A stretch of DNA of 64,000 bases from Melieria omissa (Eukaryota; Arthropoda; Insecta; Diptera; Ulidiidae): positions 152,449,920 to 152,513,919 of the forward strand of contig OZ020267.1 of assembly GCA_963971225.1 (NCBI GenBank), written 5' to 3'. Every line of letters starts with the position of its first letter. Position 1 is the stretch's first letter. The translations under genes and the position numbers were made by a program. Below the pieces are notes generated by a model. It was given only the letters and a program-made list of their open reading frames with translations, had not been told where the DNA came from and searched no databases. Shown in pieces: positions 44,936-58,715 of this stretch.

Positions 44936-45590
44936 TAAATTCACTACGAACTTAGTCATGTCCTTCAACAGAGGGAATGGGGCGGTCTTTGGAAGAGGGG
45001 CGTGGCACCACCCATACAAGCCAAATCTTAATAATGGAATGTCTTTGAAATTGTAAAGTGCACCGCATTAAATTTTAGTGTAGCGTCGTCCCATAGATGT
45101 GTCTTTCTACTGGTAAGATTCAATGAGCGTTGAACAAGGGGCGTGGCACATTTTTTGTGGCCCAAATATTCCGTTGAACAATACGTAGCACAGCATTGAA
45201 ACTAAGTACGAACCTACCATTTATTTATATTTTTCGTCAGAGGGAATGGTGTGGGTACTGAACAAGGGGACGTGGCACTACCCATACAAGCCAACTCTTT
45301 AATATAGAATACTTACGAAATTGTAAGTCGTACAACACTGAAATTTAGTACACTGTCGTCCCATAGATGAGTTATTCGACTGGTAAGATTTGATGAGCGT
45401 TGGACAAGGGGCGTGCCACATTTTTTGTGGCCCAAATAATTAAATCAATCAAAAATATTAAAAATAAAATAATTGTGGCACAGCAATGAAACTAAGTACG
45501 AACCTACAACTTTCTCTTTCGACAGAGGCCATTGTGCGGGTATTGAACAAGGGGGCGTATCACCGCCCATTTAACTTAATTCTGGTTCAA
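44936..45590. repeat. Tandem repeat, unit about 260-290 bp
   Basis: Two full units and part of a third start at about 44936, 45199 and 45488, each with ACTACGAAC/AGTACGAACC, AGAGGGAATGG-type and GGGGCGTGGCACC motifs. GTCGTCCCATAGATG and TTTTTTGTGGCCCAAATA occur in both full units. The second unit carries an AT-rich extra of about 35 bp. The GGGCGTGGCAC motif recurs inside the unit. It is not coding. Confidence 0.8.
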
Positions 45591-46164
45591 GTGCAGTCCA
45601 TGTCTTTACTGAAATTGAGCACCAACATTGTTGATTTGTGGGCCTCGATTGCGTTAACCAGTAGCGCTTCCTCTTTCTTTAGTGGGTTTTCTTCGTCAAT
45701 TTGCATCGCCATAGATTTGACATCTCGCGTATTTCATTATAAAAAAAGTTTGTGTGAGACAAAGTCCGCCTGGTCAACTAGTATTTTATAAGTAACTCTT
45801 GGATGGCCACCCAGGTCTGCACAGACTGACTTCGCATATGTTTTGATATTTCAAATATTTAGGTGTTTTGATGGTCGCGATCACAGATAATTTCACCTCA
45901 CTTGGAGTTTCATCAAATAAGTTTTTCTCTCCTTCGATTTTATTTGATGTGATTTTATTACCTGATCAGTAAGTAAAGCTATATACACAGTAAACTAGAA
46001 TTTTGGTAAATTTAAATATTTCGATTTCTTGTCGCACTTAACATTAGCACAATTTTTGCTTAGTTGTTGACTTAGTTCAACACACAAAATACAACAAACA
46101 AAAGCACTATCCGAAAGCGGTAGCTGTTTGCGACCTTCCCGCGACCTCCACACGAGGAAGAAAC
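45591..46164. other. 3' flank of the 46-52 kb Ly6 gene
   Basis: A minus-strand AATAAA (TTTATT near 45940 on plus) could end the Ly6 transcript. Nothing else is recognised. Confidence 0.4.
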
Positions 46165-49100
46165 TCAGTTGCGGTGGAGCAATGCCGCCAGCACAGCGAA
46201 CAGCAGTGTCGCGGTGGAGACGGCCAGCGCTGTGCTGCCATTGCAGAGCGACTCCGAGCAGGCGTAGCATTTCTTCACTTTGGTCTTGGTGATGTTGTTG
46301 TTGTTCATCTGCTGCACCTGGGTGCAGACGGCCTCCCTGGTGGCGACGCGCGAGCAGCCGCGATTGGTCACCAGTTTGTCGTTTACTGTTTTTGTATAAA
46401 GAAAAATTTCGCATGAAAACACAAAAATGAATCCAAGTGCACTGCGCTCTACGTACCTTTGATAACTGCGCGATAGCAGTGGAATGTGAAGTCTGAGTTC
46501 GCTGCTTCGCGCAACTGGCGCGACGCCCGTCCGCCGGCTGAGCTGTCCAAGACCAACGTGGATTCGCTACTGTCGATGGGTACGAAATTGTGCGAGCTTG
46601 GAGTGCTGCCGGTAGGTGCGACAGCGCTGGTTTGATTGCTGGCGGCAATATTCTGCGGCAAGTTGGATTCCTCGTCGTTGGGCCCAGCAACGGTGCCGGG
46701 ATTAGATGGCGTAGGCACGGTTTCGGTTGGACCAGCGGTCGGCGGTGTTGGGGGCGATGCTTCCGTTGACTCGGCGGATGATGAGCTGATGTCAGCAATA
46801 GTTGTGGGTGTGGGTGGATTCGTTGTTATGTCCGCCTCAGTTGGTAATGTTGTGATCGGATTCGTCGTGGCTTCGGTGATGTCTGGGGAGCTTACCGTTG
46901 TCGTTGCGAAGAATTCCTCGTTACATGTCTGTAGCTTTTCGGCGTATTGTTCTTTTTCCTCGCAGTTCTGGCAAACGTAGCACGACATTGGCGCTTCGGT
47001 GGTGCCAATTTCGGCCGAGAACGCTGTGGAGACGATAAGAGTAGAGCGACTTTAGCGTTGCGATTTTACCAAAGAAAAATAATAAAAGTCAAATACTAAT
47101 ATAGAAGTCAAACGCGAAAGTGATGAACAATTTTATTTATGATTAAGGCATTTCAAGGATCGTACTTGAAGTATGGCGTGAATGGGATTTTGACAAACAA
47201 TACTCTTGGTTGAAAGTAGAAGTGTCAAAGAAACAAAGAGTCAAATTATTACTCATTAAACTAAATGGCTCTAAAAAAGACCAACTCCAGACAAGATTCC
47301 TTATGTGATGATTGCGCGTATTTTTTGTGTCGTACAAGTTGTGGTCTATCTAAGCAGACAGAAACATATTTGAGGTGAACATTCGGTAATTTTGCGCATA
47401 AAGGTGGTTATTAGTCAAACAGACCGTATGTGAGCTCACTGTTTGCTGATCTCGCAGGTAACCGCATTCAAAATTGAGTCACCCTGACAAGCAGCCGCGA
47501 TGCTCCCAATTGCTGTCGAATACTTCACCGCAAAAAGAGCATTTATAAAAATGTTTTGTAATTTAAAAACGAACATTTTGATTGACTGTTTTTTTAGGAA
47601 GTTATCAATATCTGTGTTATTGATCGCGGGGAACAGACTGCAATGTAAACGTTTGGGACCAAAGACCCATACAATTCTTTGTATGGGTTTTACTTTTTTG
47701 GTTTCTTTTTCATTTTTATTTATATTTATATTTTTATTTATTAATTTATGTTTTACTTATATTGCTTATATTCATTCATATCACGGCGTTGAAATTAGTC
47801 TTATTGTGGTTAATTTTTTGTTTGTATTTCATATGTACATTTTTTATCTCCTGGCCTCTCTTATCTATTGGCTTTGTGCGAGTGAATGGCAGCTCAGCGC
47901 GCAACCGTAAATATTTGCAAATATGCTTTATTGTTGTATCATTATCGTATCTGTCAAGAAGATGCATGCGTAGAGTCGCCGAAGTTGGCTTGCACATTTT
48001 ATTGCTGTTGTAAAGACTCTAAGCAAGTAAAGTGTTTGTTAAGAAAGGTTCTGTACGCATCGAAACTGAAAACTGCCCTAACCTAACTATCTACTTTGAA
48101 TTTGTTTTCAATGCTTTGCTTTCTTATTTCCTCCTAGTAAGCAATGCTTTTATAGGCAATTTTCTTTTGTAACGATTACTTGAATTACTTTACGAACCGT
48201 CGATCGGTGGCAAGTTGGCACAATTGCGCAACGTGCACTCGTCTTTGCCATTAATGCAGCTCTGTGACGCTTAGTTGCTGCACGTATCACATTCGATTTG
48301 GCAATTGACAACAACAACAGAAACGTGGCTAAATTGGGGTTTTCACTCGTCGCCAGCAGACTTTTCACAAAGTCTCAACCTTGGGTTTATCACTGGTCGA
48401 TTCAGCAAGCAACTGCAGCTAAATGTGCATAAAGCTTCAATTCAATTCAAATTCAATTGTGCTGAAGACAAGCTTTGTTTAATTTGAATTAATCAGCAAC
48501 AACCAGTTTTTCATAGACATTTGGTATGCAATGCGCAATTAGTAGGAAAGTACCATCTTTTTCTTTTGGCAGTGCTGGAATAGCAGATTCAAAGTGTCAA
48601 TAAAAATCGAATAGATAAAAGTGAAATGCCATTGAAAATGCTTCGGTGACCAACGAACTTGGTGTGACGTTTGTTCTATTAAAAAATAGTTATGAGTAAA
48701 TATGAAGTAATCTCAAAAGTACCGAGTCGATATGTTTGTGTCAGTTTTACTGAGCGGCAAAGTACAAAACGATAATGATTGAATTGAAGTATCCTCAGTT
48801 TATTGGGCAAATTTATGATGGAAAAACTCTGGAATTTTATTTTGGAGAAATAAGAAACTGGTTATAAGAAAAAATAAAAAAAATGTAAAATGAATAAAAT
48901 CGAAATTTTTAGCTGGAGATGCAGTGACTCTACACATATTGAAATGGTAATTTAACTCTTTCGAACCCGAATTTTACGCTGTGTCTCGATATTAATTTTT
49001 GGTATTTAAATCTAAATTAAATTAAAATTAAAATGAAACTCTTGCCTAAGAAATGTGCACACGACATTTGAAGGTGCCACGCGTCTTTGTAAGAGTACTA

Positions 49101-52100
49101 GAGCTAGTTTACTTTTGAACAATTTTAGCTTAAAACGGGTTAAATAAATTTGTATCAATATGTTTTTAATACAGAAAAATTATTTAATATTTATGGAAAA
49201 ATACAAAATTATCACTTTTTGATTTAATTTAACCATTTAACCAGAAACAGGCTTTTGATCAAACGCGCCCAATTCGTAGACTTCAATTAGAACACAAACT
49301 TTCCCTGATATCGCTGCAAACTATTAGAAATTATTTTGGGAATAACAGTAACATTTTTGTAATTTGCTTTGAATTCACTTCTAAAAGTATACATTTTCTT
49401 GGTGCCTACTTAAATTAAACCCATAAATCAATCGTAGTTTTTGCTATAAGATGACAAATAGGTGAAGCTGCTATCAGGCAACTTAGGGGTCAAAAGGGTT
49501 AACATAGATGGCAGTTAAAGGTTATTGAATTCTGTCCATGCGTAAGCCGCATTTTGTATTCTTCATGGGTTTCATTTAGCTCCATAAGTAAAAAAGATGC
49601 AACCCTTTCTATGCTGCGACCCGACTTGTCAAATATGGCATCTACGGTATCAACTATTTGGTGTCTCACCATTTTATTCCATTTAAAATGTATTAGGTTA
49701 ATATTAAAAAAAATTAATTGATGAATTGGCTTCAAATGAAAAATCGTTTATAAAAAATTTCAGCTCGCGGCAAGTTAACGTTTTTGCGCCTAAATGCGTG
49801 TAGTGGCTTTTCTGTTTTTGTTATGAAATACTGTAATACGCCTCGCTAATTAACAAAGTGTTGTTTTGTATTATACAATCGGCAATTTATTTTTCGAATA
49901 AAACCAAAACCAGTTATGTGTTTGATTTTACTTTTTACCAGCTGCCGGCGAAAATATTTGACGCATTTTTACGTTTGATTTTGTGCTAAAATGTGAATTC
50001 GGGTTTTGCAATTACGAATGTGCTAATTCGCTCGATGCCAGCTCGCATAAACAAAATCCAGATTTGAGCAGTGCCATTTTAGCTGAAATACCCAAGTGGC
50101 CAAAACACCTTTCGCGCAAAGCGAAAAACGGTCTGCCGACACTTATGAGCAATTGGTAACTGGGAATTGGCAACTGACGACTGGCAGCTAGCAACGAGCG
50201 CTGCACAGAGTCGAGTCGCCGGCCGAGCGGCTGCAGGGGGCTTCAAACCCACGCTGCGGCTGCTGCCGAAAGCCGAAATGCGCAGCGCGCCGAGGTACGT
50301 TTGTGCGCAAGCAATGGCTAAATGCTAATTGAAAGTCAGCCAGTCAATCAGGCAGCCAGTTGGTAAGAGAGTCCGATTCGTTTGAGTGTTTGAGTCGGGC
50401 TTAGAATTTAATTAAAATACTCGTATTATGGAAATTAGCTGTAAAATCCCACAGATGGGCGCAACGAGCTGATGCGGCGCGCAGGCGTCACAGCTCACTT
50501 GCGCGGCATTGGAGCGCTTCAAACACGTGCACGATTTTTTAAATGATTTCGGCCTAAAAGTACTTAATTGCAAAAAGTCCCCGCCACATGCAGAGCACTG
50601 AAGTTGGGGCACTTGCGGAAATTTAATTATTCCCAGTTCGAGCGAGTTGGATTTCAACGTTTCCCCACTGATTTCTGCCCAAAATCTTTACATTCCCAGT
50701 TTGTGTAGAAGACAAACTGTTGCTGGCAGTGTGCGTTCGTTGCAGCTATTACCATGTTTAATTGTTGTTGTTGGGCAAACAAGTTGTCTGGCGGTGCTGA
50801 GTGCTGGCCAAAGCATGTTTTCCTCTTACTCATTGCCGTACTTGGCGAGATTTGATGTTATTGTTGTTGGTGTCTATCTGCAGCGCTTTCGTTTTCGCCG
50901 TAGGTGTGTGTCAGTCGTCGAGAGTGGGGATGAAGTGTGCAGGAAGCTATTGAACTGGTTAAACTGCAGTTGCAGCGATTTTTTGTATTCAAATTGTTTT
51001 GGTGACAGTTGTGTTTGCAAACACAGATTGTTGCAGATATTTGTATTTTTGCCATATGTTGTTGTTGGTCACATAAATTAGTAAACTAATAAAAGTATTT
51101 CAATCTACTTTTCCTAAATAAGTATTCTTAATTAGTTCGAGACGGGAATGTGTTGTGGGCGCTCAAGTGGTGTTGTGTTTAATACCAAAGTTGAAGGCGA
51201 TAAAAGTTAATTTGAATAGCGAGCTTATTTTCTTATTAAATAAATTATACACTGTGTAAGTGTAAATTATGCATAAAGCAATGGTGTGAAATTTCCATAC
51301 AGAGGGATTTTCTATATTTGCATTCAAATGAAAAGCAAAAGTTGTGAGACTTTAATGAAATCTTTTCATTAAAAGCGATTTACTTTCCGCATTATAGGAG
51401 TCTAGCAATTAGTGTCATCTGTGCGAGATTGGATATATTTATGCCAAGAGAAAATATTAATTTCACAACATTCAAAGTTTACGTAACCAATGCATGAAAG
51501 CACTGAACGTGTCTGCTGTGATAAATAATCGTGTTTGCTAAATTTCCTTCAGAAAATTGATAAAGCATTGATTTATGACCCATCAGCGTGCGGATTATTC
51601 TTACTTCTTTAACAATTTTTGAACATAATTATATAATTATAAAAATCACAAAATACAAAACAAAAGAGTACAAGTTAGGTTAGCAAAAAATTCTTTACAA
51701 AATTTTAAATAATTTCTTTCTTCTGTGCAAGTTTGATAGAGGAAAAAGAAAAGAGATTTCAAGAGATTTTGTTGGCCATATATAATTTTCAGCCAATCCT
51801 GGTTTGAAGTTTTTCGTAGCCAACGGTCGAACAATTTTTTTTATATGAAACTGGTTGGTTTATAGTTCGAGTCCACATCCATCTGAACGTTAAGCCACAG
51901 CTGCCATTGTGTGAACTGCTAAATGGCAAATATCATGAGCCCCGAAATTGACTCTCTGCCAGTCCTATATCTAAGTATCTAGCTGACCTTAATGCCAAAC
52001 AACAACAATATTAAGTCAACTACTATAAGAAAGTATCAGAAGTAAGTTTAAAGGGAATTTGTTCTCTGCCAGTATGCACCAGAAAACCACTTTTTGCGTA

Positions 52101-52634
52101 CAATTTTTTCTGCTTAAAGATTACAGATATAGAGTTATTGACTGAGAATCACTGCAAGCGTAAGTCAATAACTCCTAATCCAAGTGTAATGAGCCGTCTT
52201 GGTAAAAAATATTCTATTCCCGTAAACTATGCACACAGCCACATACACAGATGTATCCTGCCAGCAACGATTCTGTCAGTGATTGACTGATGGTACCCAG
52301 AAAATAGTTCTGTGGACTTTTGACAAAAGCACTTAAGTAAAATTTTAATCATAAAGAAACAACAAGACGCTTCTTTTGGTGTAATCGGTTTGTTTCTATG
52401 ACATTTAGTTACAGAGATATGACGTGTAAAATTTCAACTTTTCTCGAGTTTTGTATGAGATTTGGTCTGCACCTCATCAGTTTTTTCGCTCTCCTGAACA
52501 TTTTGAAAATTAGACTTAGGTTGTTTTGTCAAAATGCCACAGAGTTGATCCTACCGATCTCAACTGCCAATATTGTTTAGATATTCACCTTGTAGAATGC
52601 ATGTCAGCAGCAGGCAGACAGTGGTTAGTTTCAT
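46165..52634 (-). CDS. Ly6-type GPI protein with Thr/Pro/Ser linker
   Basis: Three exons on the minus strand: 52589-52634 (signal peptide MKLTTVCLLLTCILQ, GTGAAT donor), 46457-47023 and 46165-46385; phase-1 introns, 277 codons joined. After cleavage the protein has CYVCQNC with Cys4 at residue 49, then about 148 residues of Thr/Pro/Ser/Glu/Asn-rich sequence, a basic motif GRASRQLREAANSDFTFHCY with Cys5 at residue 198, and the second half VTNRGC, VC, CYAC, LCNGS. Ten cysteines fit a Ly6 fold. The tail STATLLFAVLAALL is GPI-signal-like. Exon 1 is assigned by phase, signal quality and the absence of any other acceptor. It lies 5.6 kb upstream, so that link is the least certain part. The first intron carries a piggyBac-like MITE. 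Confidence 0.8.
47024..52588 (-). other. First intron of the Ly6 gene (5.6 kb)
   Basis: Besides the piggyBac-like MITE at 48956-49498, no exon or RNA gene is visible. A 144-codon plus-strand frame at 50647-51081 overlaps a minus-strand frame and has no domain. A poly(TTATTTATATTT) tract lies near 47710-47760. Confidence 0.5.
48956..49498. mobile_element. piggyBac-like MITE, copy B
   Basis: It is 543 bp with left end CTCTTTCGAACCCGAATTTT and right end read inward CCCTTTTGACCCCTAAGTTG, with TTAA at 48952-48955 and 49499-49502. The interior matches copies A and C (for example TTAAAACGGGTTAAATAAAT). It is in the same orientation as copy A. Confidence 0.9.
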
Positions 52635-53220
52635 ATTCCTGAGCTGCATCATTGTGCTTGCGGCTGGTTTGTATTTAGTTGAGATTGTTTTTCTGATCGA
52701 TTAGTTGCTCCTTAACTTGCAACTTAATTTTAGATGTGCCAGCAAGAAGTTCTTTTTTTTTTTGCACTTTTTTTGGGCAGCGAGAGTTGTGTCAAATCTT
52801 AAACGATATCCTTCCGGTTGCACTAATCACAAAAATTTCAACTTTGCCTGTGTTGGTGCGACAGTGTTGTTACCGTTTGAGAGTTTCGCGTCAACCGCCG
52901 TTTGCAAATTTCAAAAATCAACTGAAAATCTTGTGATCCCATTGAAACGTTTTATATTTTCCGCGATTGAGCACGAGCGCCAGCAGCGATCGTTAGCAGC
53001 GCGCGAGCGGCCACTCTCCGCTGCCCGGTCCGGCAGAGCGGCAACACGGTTGGCTGGCGCACACGATTGCGCCGAACTTTTCGGCAGCTAATTTAGTTAC
53101 GTTCGTGCTGCCCAGTATCGATAAACGTTAAGACCACTGCCGCAGCTGCAACTAAAGCAGCAAGAAAACACTTGTCAAGTAAAGTTATTGGCTAAATAAA
53201 GCGCTGAAAGAGCGAGCCAT
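52635..53220 (-). promoter_or_regulatory. Presumed leader and promoter of the 46-52 kb Ly6 gene
   Basis: A GC-rich segment at about 52970-53080 upstream of the signal-peptide exon contrasts with AT-rich surroundings. No TATA box is called. A 128-codon plus-strand frame across it has no domain and is treated as chance. Confidence 0.35.
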
Positions 53221-56200
53221 CAAATGAGCGCTGTGAGCGCAACGCAGAGCCGGAAGCGAAGGAGCAGCGGACTGCGTTGTAGGTGGGGGCCTGCAAAGGC
53301 TGACGTTTGAGTTGCGTCGGTAGAAGTTCTTAAGGCATGTCGCTGGTGTCCAATCGCTGCGGCTTTGCTTGTGACTTCAGCCGTAAGTAACGTCAGGGCC
53401 AATCAATTCGTGGCCGATTATTAAGTGTCACAATCGGTGACGCTGCTTAACTACTCCTGCAGCTCACGATTTGCAGTCAAAGTACGCTGCCAAGCAAATC
53501 TCTGCACATTTCTCTATTAAAATGTGTGTACATGAAATAAAATGTTATAATAAAAAATGCATAGCATAGTCATCGACAGCTCAATTCACTCAGTTCGTTG
53601 CGTTCGCTTCTCGCCGAGCAACTCTGTGAAGTTCAATGAGCATGCAATTTCGTGGTATGTGGTCGACAATCTGTCTGCTCTGAATTCCCCTTAAAAATGT
53701 ACGGAATTGCAGTCCGATTGGGAACTCCCTTGCGTTACATGAATCCTCCATTGAGAACATAAATGATTCATGGCCATTGTGTGTATGAAATGTGCGCAAT
53801 TAATAAATAATATAAGAAAAGGTTATTTATTATATTGTTTTGTCGAATTCTTTTCCTTTGAACCATATTTGGCAAACATTTGATTTGCAACTTCGTCAGA
53901 CTACTCAAAGCTTTAATTGACTCAAAACGTTTACCCTGGTGTGGAATTTTTCACTTTGAATCAATTTCAAACGTATACACAGTGCTTTATTGGATTCTGG
54001 TCCAAAAGTACTCAAAAGTGTGATTGACAAGAAATACTTAGGTCATGAAATTAATATTTGGTACTGAAATTCCACCTTGTAACTCCGTATGACGCTAACA
54101 AAGCGCAGAACTAGAATTGTGACGGCATGTTTTCAATAATAATGTCCACATTACTTTTCAGGTAAAATATAAATATGTCAGAAATGTTGCACTCACGTTT
54201 TTATACAACAAAATATGCTAAGCACGTGCGCTCACATCGCTCGGTATTGGTTCAGCTTTATGCATACAAATTAATTTATATATCTAAAAAATTTTATTAT
54301 TTACCATTTTTAGGATAACCATTCGTTTCAACACCGAAATTTGTGTGCAGTTGAACACGTCTTCTGTCAAACTTGTAGCAAAAACCACACAATTTCAGCG
54401 TTGACAGTTGTCCTATCGCCAGGTCTGCGTCTTAATGTAAATTTTCCCAAGAAATACCCGAAATTATTTACGAAATGCCGCAGAGCCTTCACAGCAAAGT
54501 GCGCCTAATTTGCGGCTCAAGTCGACTGCGTTTGCAGTGCATAATCTGTCAACGGGCCAACACTGAGCCAACACTGACATTAGTTCCTTCGCACCTAACC
54601 AACGACTTCCTCGCTGGTGTTTACAAAAATCGTACAACATTTTGCTGCAGTTGTGCTTTTATCAAAACAAAGTAAATGGAAGGCGAACACGTTTTTGACT
54701 GTTTAGCATAAAGTCAGATATGCAGCTACTCGCATTTTAATTGTGTGCTCGTAAAAGTTTCCTTCAATTAGTGTTAAGGTCGAGCTTGGCTGTTCAAATA
54801 CCAAATAGCAAAATTGATGCAATTATAATTTTCCGTAAATCGCTCAAGTGGAAAAGTTAGCTTTGGCTTTGTTCAGCGCGGGGGGGCGAAGGCGGCGCGC
54901 CAGTTCGGTTCTATGTGTTGACTGAGTGTTGACGCCTTTTGCGGTGTTGCGGTGTTGGACTGTCCGGTTTTTGTGTGCGCTGTTATTTTGGGTTTTATGT
55001 ATTTTGGTAACTAAATGAATTCGCAAATAAATCACGTAAATAATAAACAACACGGTGTTAATTGGCGTTTGGTCTGGTCTGAGCTGGCTGAGTTGAGTTG
55101 AGCCGCGACGAGACGAGACGGACAGCCTTTCAATGAAAATGAGTCAATGGCGCTGAACCCTACAAGCGGTATTTGCTGTCCATAGCTGAACCGGCTGCAT
55201 TGTAGAAAGTCGAACAAAAACACATTTGGATAGAATAACTGCTGGAAAAAGTAGTCAATGCAGACATCGAACCATTGTGGAATGTACGGGTTGCAGTATT
55301 TGAGTGGGTTGAATGCCTCGTACAACTTGGGGCGATGACATTAGATTTTGCATTTCTGCAATTCTGAAGATCGTTGCACATGCAATTTTTTTTACTACAG
55401 TGTTTTCACAAAAATTGCCACTACAATTTTTATCTTTTTGTTTCATAAAATTTATAAAAATTTTGGAGTCTCATAGATTGTTGAATACCATAGCCAGAAC
55501 TCAATCGATCTTACTTGATGTTTTATTCTTCAATTCATTTGCACAACTCTGTGACTTGTGTTCCAATGCTTTAATCACTGAGCCACCGCAGTTCCTGTAG
55601 AGTGAAAAGCACATTAAATATTTGTCGTCATGCTTGTTCTACCTAAGTATAACCATTTGTTAAGGCGCATTTGACCATTTGTACCTACGTGATCTTCGAG
55701 TTTGGTTTCATTTACATTTGCAGCATATCTTTCTTTACCCACACAGACACACCTACATGTATCATATTTATCACTTGTGAATTTATGTATTTCATTTCAC
55801 ATTACACACAACAATAAGACATAAAGAAAATATAATAATTCTCTTCTTCACTGAACTCTTTTCTTTCTGCAGTTCCGCTGCCCAAAATCATCGCCGCTGC
55901 TCACGTTTGCATTAGCATTGTTAACGTCAACAAGTTTTTATGGTGGGTGGTGCGATCATGAGTTCCTCTCTTTGTTGTTGTTGCAGATTTGCTGTTTTCA
56001 TTCTCCAACAACTCGAATTTGCTAATTGCAATCGCCAAAGTTGTTGACATGCTAATTTTAACAGTTTCGGCAGTGTTCATGATTTGGCCACACGTGGCTT
56101 ATCAGCAGTTTCGAGCGCAAACTGCGCAGGGTCACTCATCAAACATGACTCCTACCGTCGACATGCGATCTTTGCAAATTAGTTTTTTATCTGCGACATT

Positions 56201-58713
56201 GTTTCGGCCGGTGTTAATAGCCAATCAAGTGCAACCAGCCACTTGTCGCAATCGGCTAATTTCATTTGTTGCTGCAATCATTACAGTTTTGATAAACTGT
56301 TTGCTGTGCAGAAACGTTAACTGATATGTTCGATACGCAAATATTGACAATTGACTGTCACGCCATATGAACAACTCTTGTAATAACTAATGGCACCGCT
56401 GCTTTGTTTTTCAAGCCGCAAGATGAACAGTTACAGAACCAAAGATGGCAACAAATATGAACGGAATCGCAAAGTCGAATTGCCTAAAGAATCGCGCGAG
56501 TCAGATTTGCTTCCGCAGCAAGTTTCCTTAACGGATTGTTGACTGGCCGTTTGATTGGGTCCAAAATTAACTGAAAATACATACACACACTCAGACTTAT
56601 TTTCAAGGGGGTGCAGCATGTACGCTGAAACGATAATGAGTTCAACAGCTTTACTGGCTCGCCGACAAACGTTTGGGGTAATTTTAGTAAATGAAAAAGG
56701 CGTTGGGTTGTGTGTTGTTGTGCTTGCGGAATATGAACGTCTGGCGTCATCGAGCCAATTGAATTATACGGATGCAAGTGGCATCGATTGTCAGGCCCAG
56801 GTGCGTACAAACAGCTGTGTCGCACACGCGCCAAGTTTAGAACGTTCTGACTGATATTAGTTGTTGAAATGCGTTCATTTAACTGCTGATGAGTTTTGGG
56901 CATTGCTAAGTATGAGCTCAGTATTGAGTATGAAAGGTGTAAAGTGAGCAATTTGTGCACATATGGTTTTCTAGATCCTTTTTACGTCTGAAGAAATCTT
57001 AGAATTGACGGTGACTCTGCTGCTTAGTCTTATTCATACTACGCTCTAAAGTTATGTGCGCAGATTACACGTGGATACGTTCAGCTAGGCAGTTATTATC
57101 GTATTGTATCTCGAATGAGATCTGTGCCACTTCCTTCATTTTCTTCATCATTGTCAATAGGTCTGTTTGGCCAGATTTCCAGTAAAAATTATCCAGTAAA
57201 AAATATCAGGAGAGTAAGCGAGCTTACGCTCCCAAAAATGAAACTATCTAAAAAAGTGAACAAACAGCAATTTGTAAGAATTTGCAAGTTTTAACTCTTG
57301 GTTACACCAGTGGTACTTCGCACACCCACAATACACAGTAGAAAGGGTGTAAACAGGAAGGTTAAAGAAAGCAACAGCTGATCTAAAAGTTTCATTTGAG
57401 GCTTGAAGCGGTAGGGAAAATTAAGTTTAATCATACATTTAATGCAAAAGGCAAACAGTTCGTTGTGCTCAATCTGCGATTCTTTCCTTTCAGCTTCAGC
57501 GGATTAAGCTGAGCAAGACGGTTGTGGGTCAGCAGACTTGCGAACGCACAAGTTCTTTGCAGGTTCCATTTACCTCCAAAAGTTTGCAAAAATTATTTCG
57601 ATCATATGTCCGCCAGTCATATGTTTTTCTTGTTCTTCTTCTTACTGGCTAAAAGTTACTGGACAAAATTTCTCCAGTAAAAACTTGCAAGTTCTTTACA
57701 ACTAAAGTACAATTTCAACCGTTTGACAACTATAACTACTTGCATTACCTTTTGTTCTGATCACAGAATAAGCAAAAACTCCAAATGTTTTGCGGCCTTG
57801 CGGGCGACAACCCGCTAATGGGCTGAGTTAATTTCTTTTTTTAAAGTGTGATTGTTCCGCACGCGATCGTAAAACAATAAATCAGCATTTAGTCAACTTG
57901 GACTGCTGAAATTAGCGAGCAATAACACTTGCGAATGTGAAGTCATGATTTTTATTTAAAAACCACACTTGACTCTTCAGTACCCGCCGCTCATATCGCA
58001 CTCACACACTATGAGCGTGGCTCCCCTATTAAAAGCAACTTGTGTCAATTAATCGTGGAAAAGCGGTGACACGGTGCTGCACTCGCCAAGTACGCCAATA
58101 CTGACACCACAGAGTGACTGATAAGACGATAGAAGGCAGCTAGCCGGGTGGAAATTGGTGCGCGAGTTGACCTGGTTGGTTGCTTAAATTTTCAAGTACA
58201 CTGAAAACCGCTAACAATTCAACTTTCGAAAATTTAAATGACACTTTGCGTATTCGTGCTTATACGCGTGAATAGCAGTTGCACGATAATGAAAAGCTGC
58301 CAACTGAATTGCTTTAGTAGAGCGCAGTCAAGTGCCACTTAAGCAGCAATTGCCGCAATTAAACCGATAACTGTAATGAGTTGAAGCGAAGGTGAGCATT
58401 ACAGTAGCCCAACAATGCACTAATCGAAACAACACTGAATTGGTTTCCATTCGATAGTGGATAAAGGTTTCTGGGAAAATACACCCGACCCGAAAATGTA
58501 TATGACGCGAGTAGTGAATTTGTGTTCTGATTGGACTTTCACTTTTTAATTGCAATTTAATTGCAATTCTTGCTACCTAAAATCGATGGATCGTTGCTGT
58601 TCAAGTGGCGATGCAGTGTTTCCCAGAAAGCAGCAGTAGAACAGGAAATTAATACACAACCTAAAACACACTTTACACTGCAAGTGATGAAACTTTTGAC
58701 ATGTTCATAGTGA
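53221..58713. other. Intergenic stretch without identified genes
   Basis: No exon, RNA gene or delimitable transposon is seen. Inverted TCCAGTAAAAA motifs near 57178-57210 and 57650-57695 could mark an old element. TTCGCACACCCACAATAC near 57316 recalls the GAACA-TIR end, but no second end was found. Several minus- and plus-strand frames (for example 56484-56960) lack motifs. Confidence 0.4.
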
Positions 58714-58715
58714 TA

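Noticed and set aside
48150..48368. Possible signal-peptide exon for the 46 kb Ly6 gene (hydrophobic start)
   Set aside because: The frame starts at GTG, not ATG, and no phase-1 donor follows; the exon at 52589-52634 fits start, signal and phase.
50647..51081. 144-codon plus-strand frame
   Set aside because: No domain or conserved pattern; it lies within the first intron of the minus-strand Ly6 gene and partly overlaps a minus-strand frame.
57310..57335. Fourth GAACA-TIR copy, from TTCGCACACCCACAATAC
   Set aside because: Only one end fragment of under 20 matching bases was found, without interior similarity or a second end.
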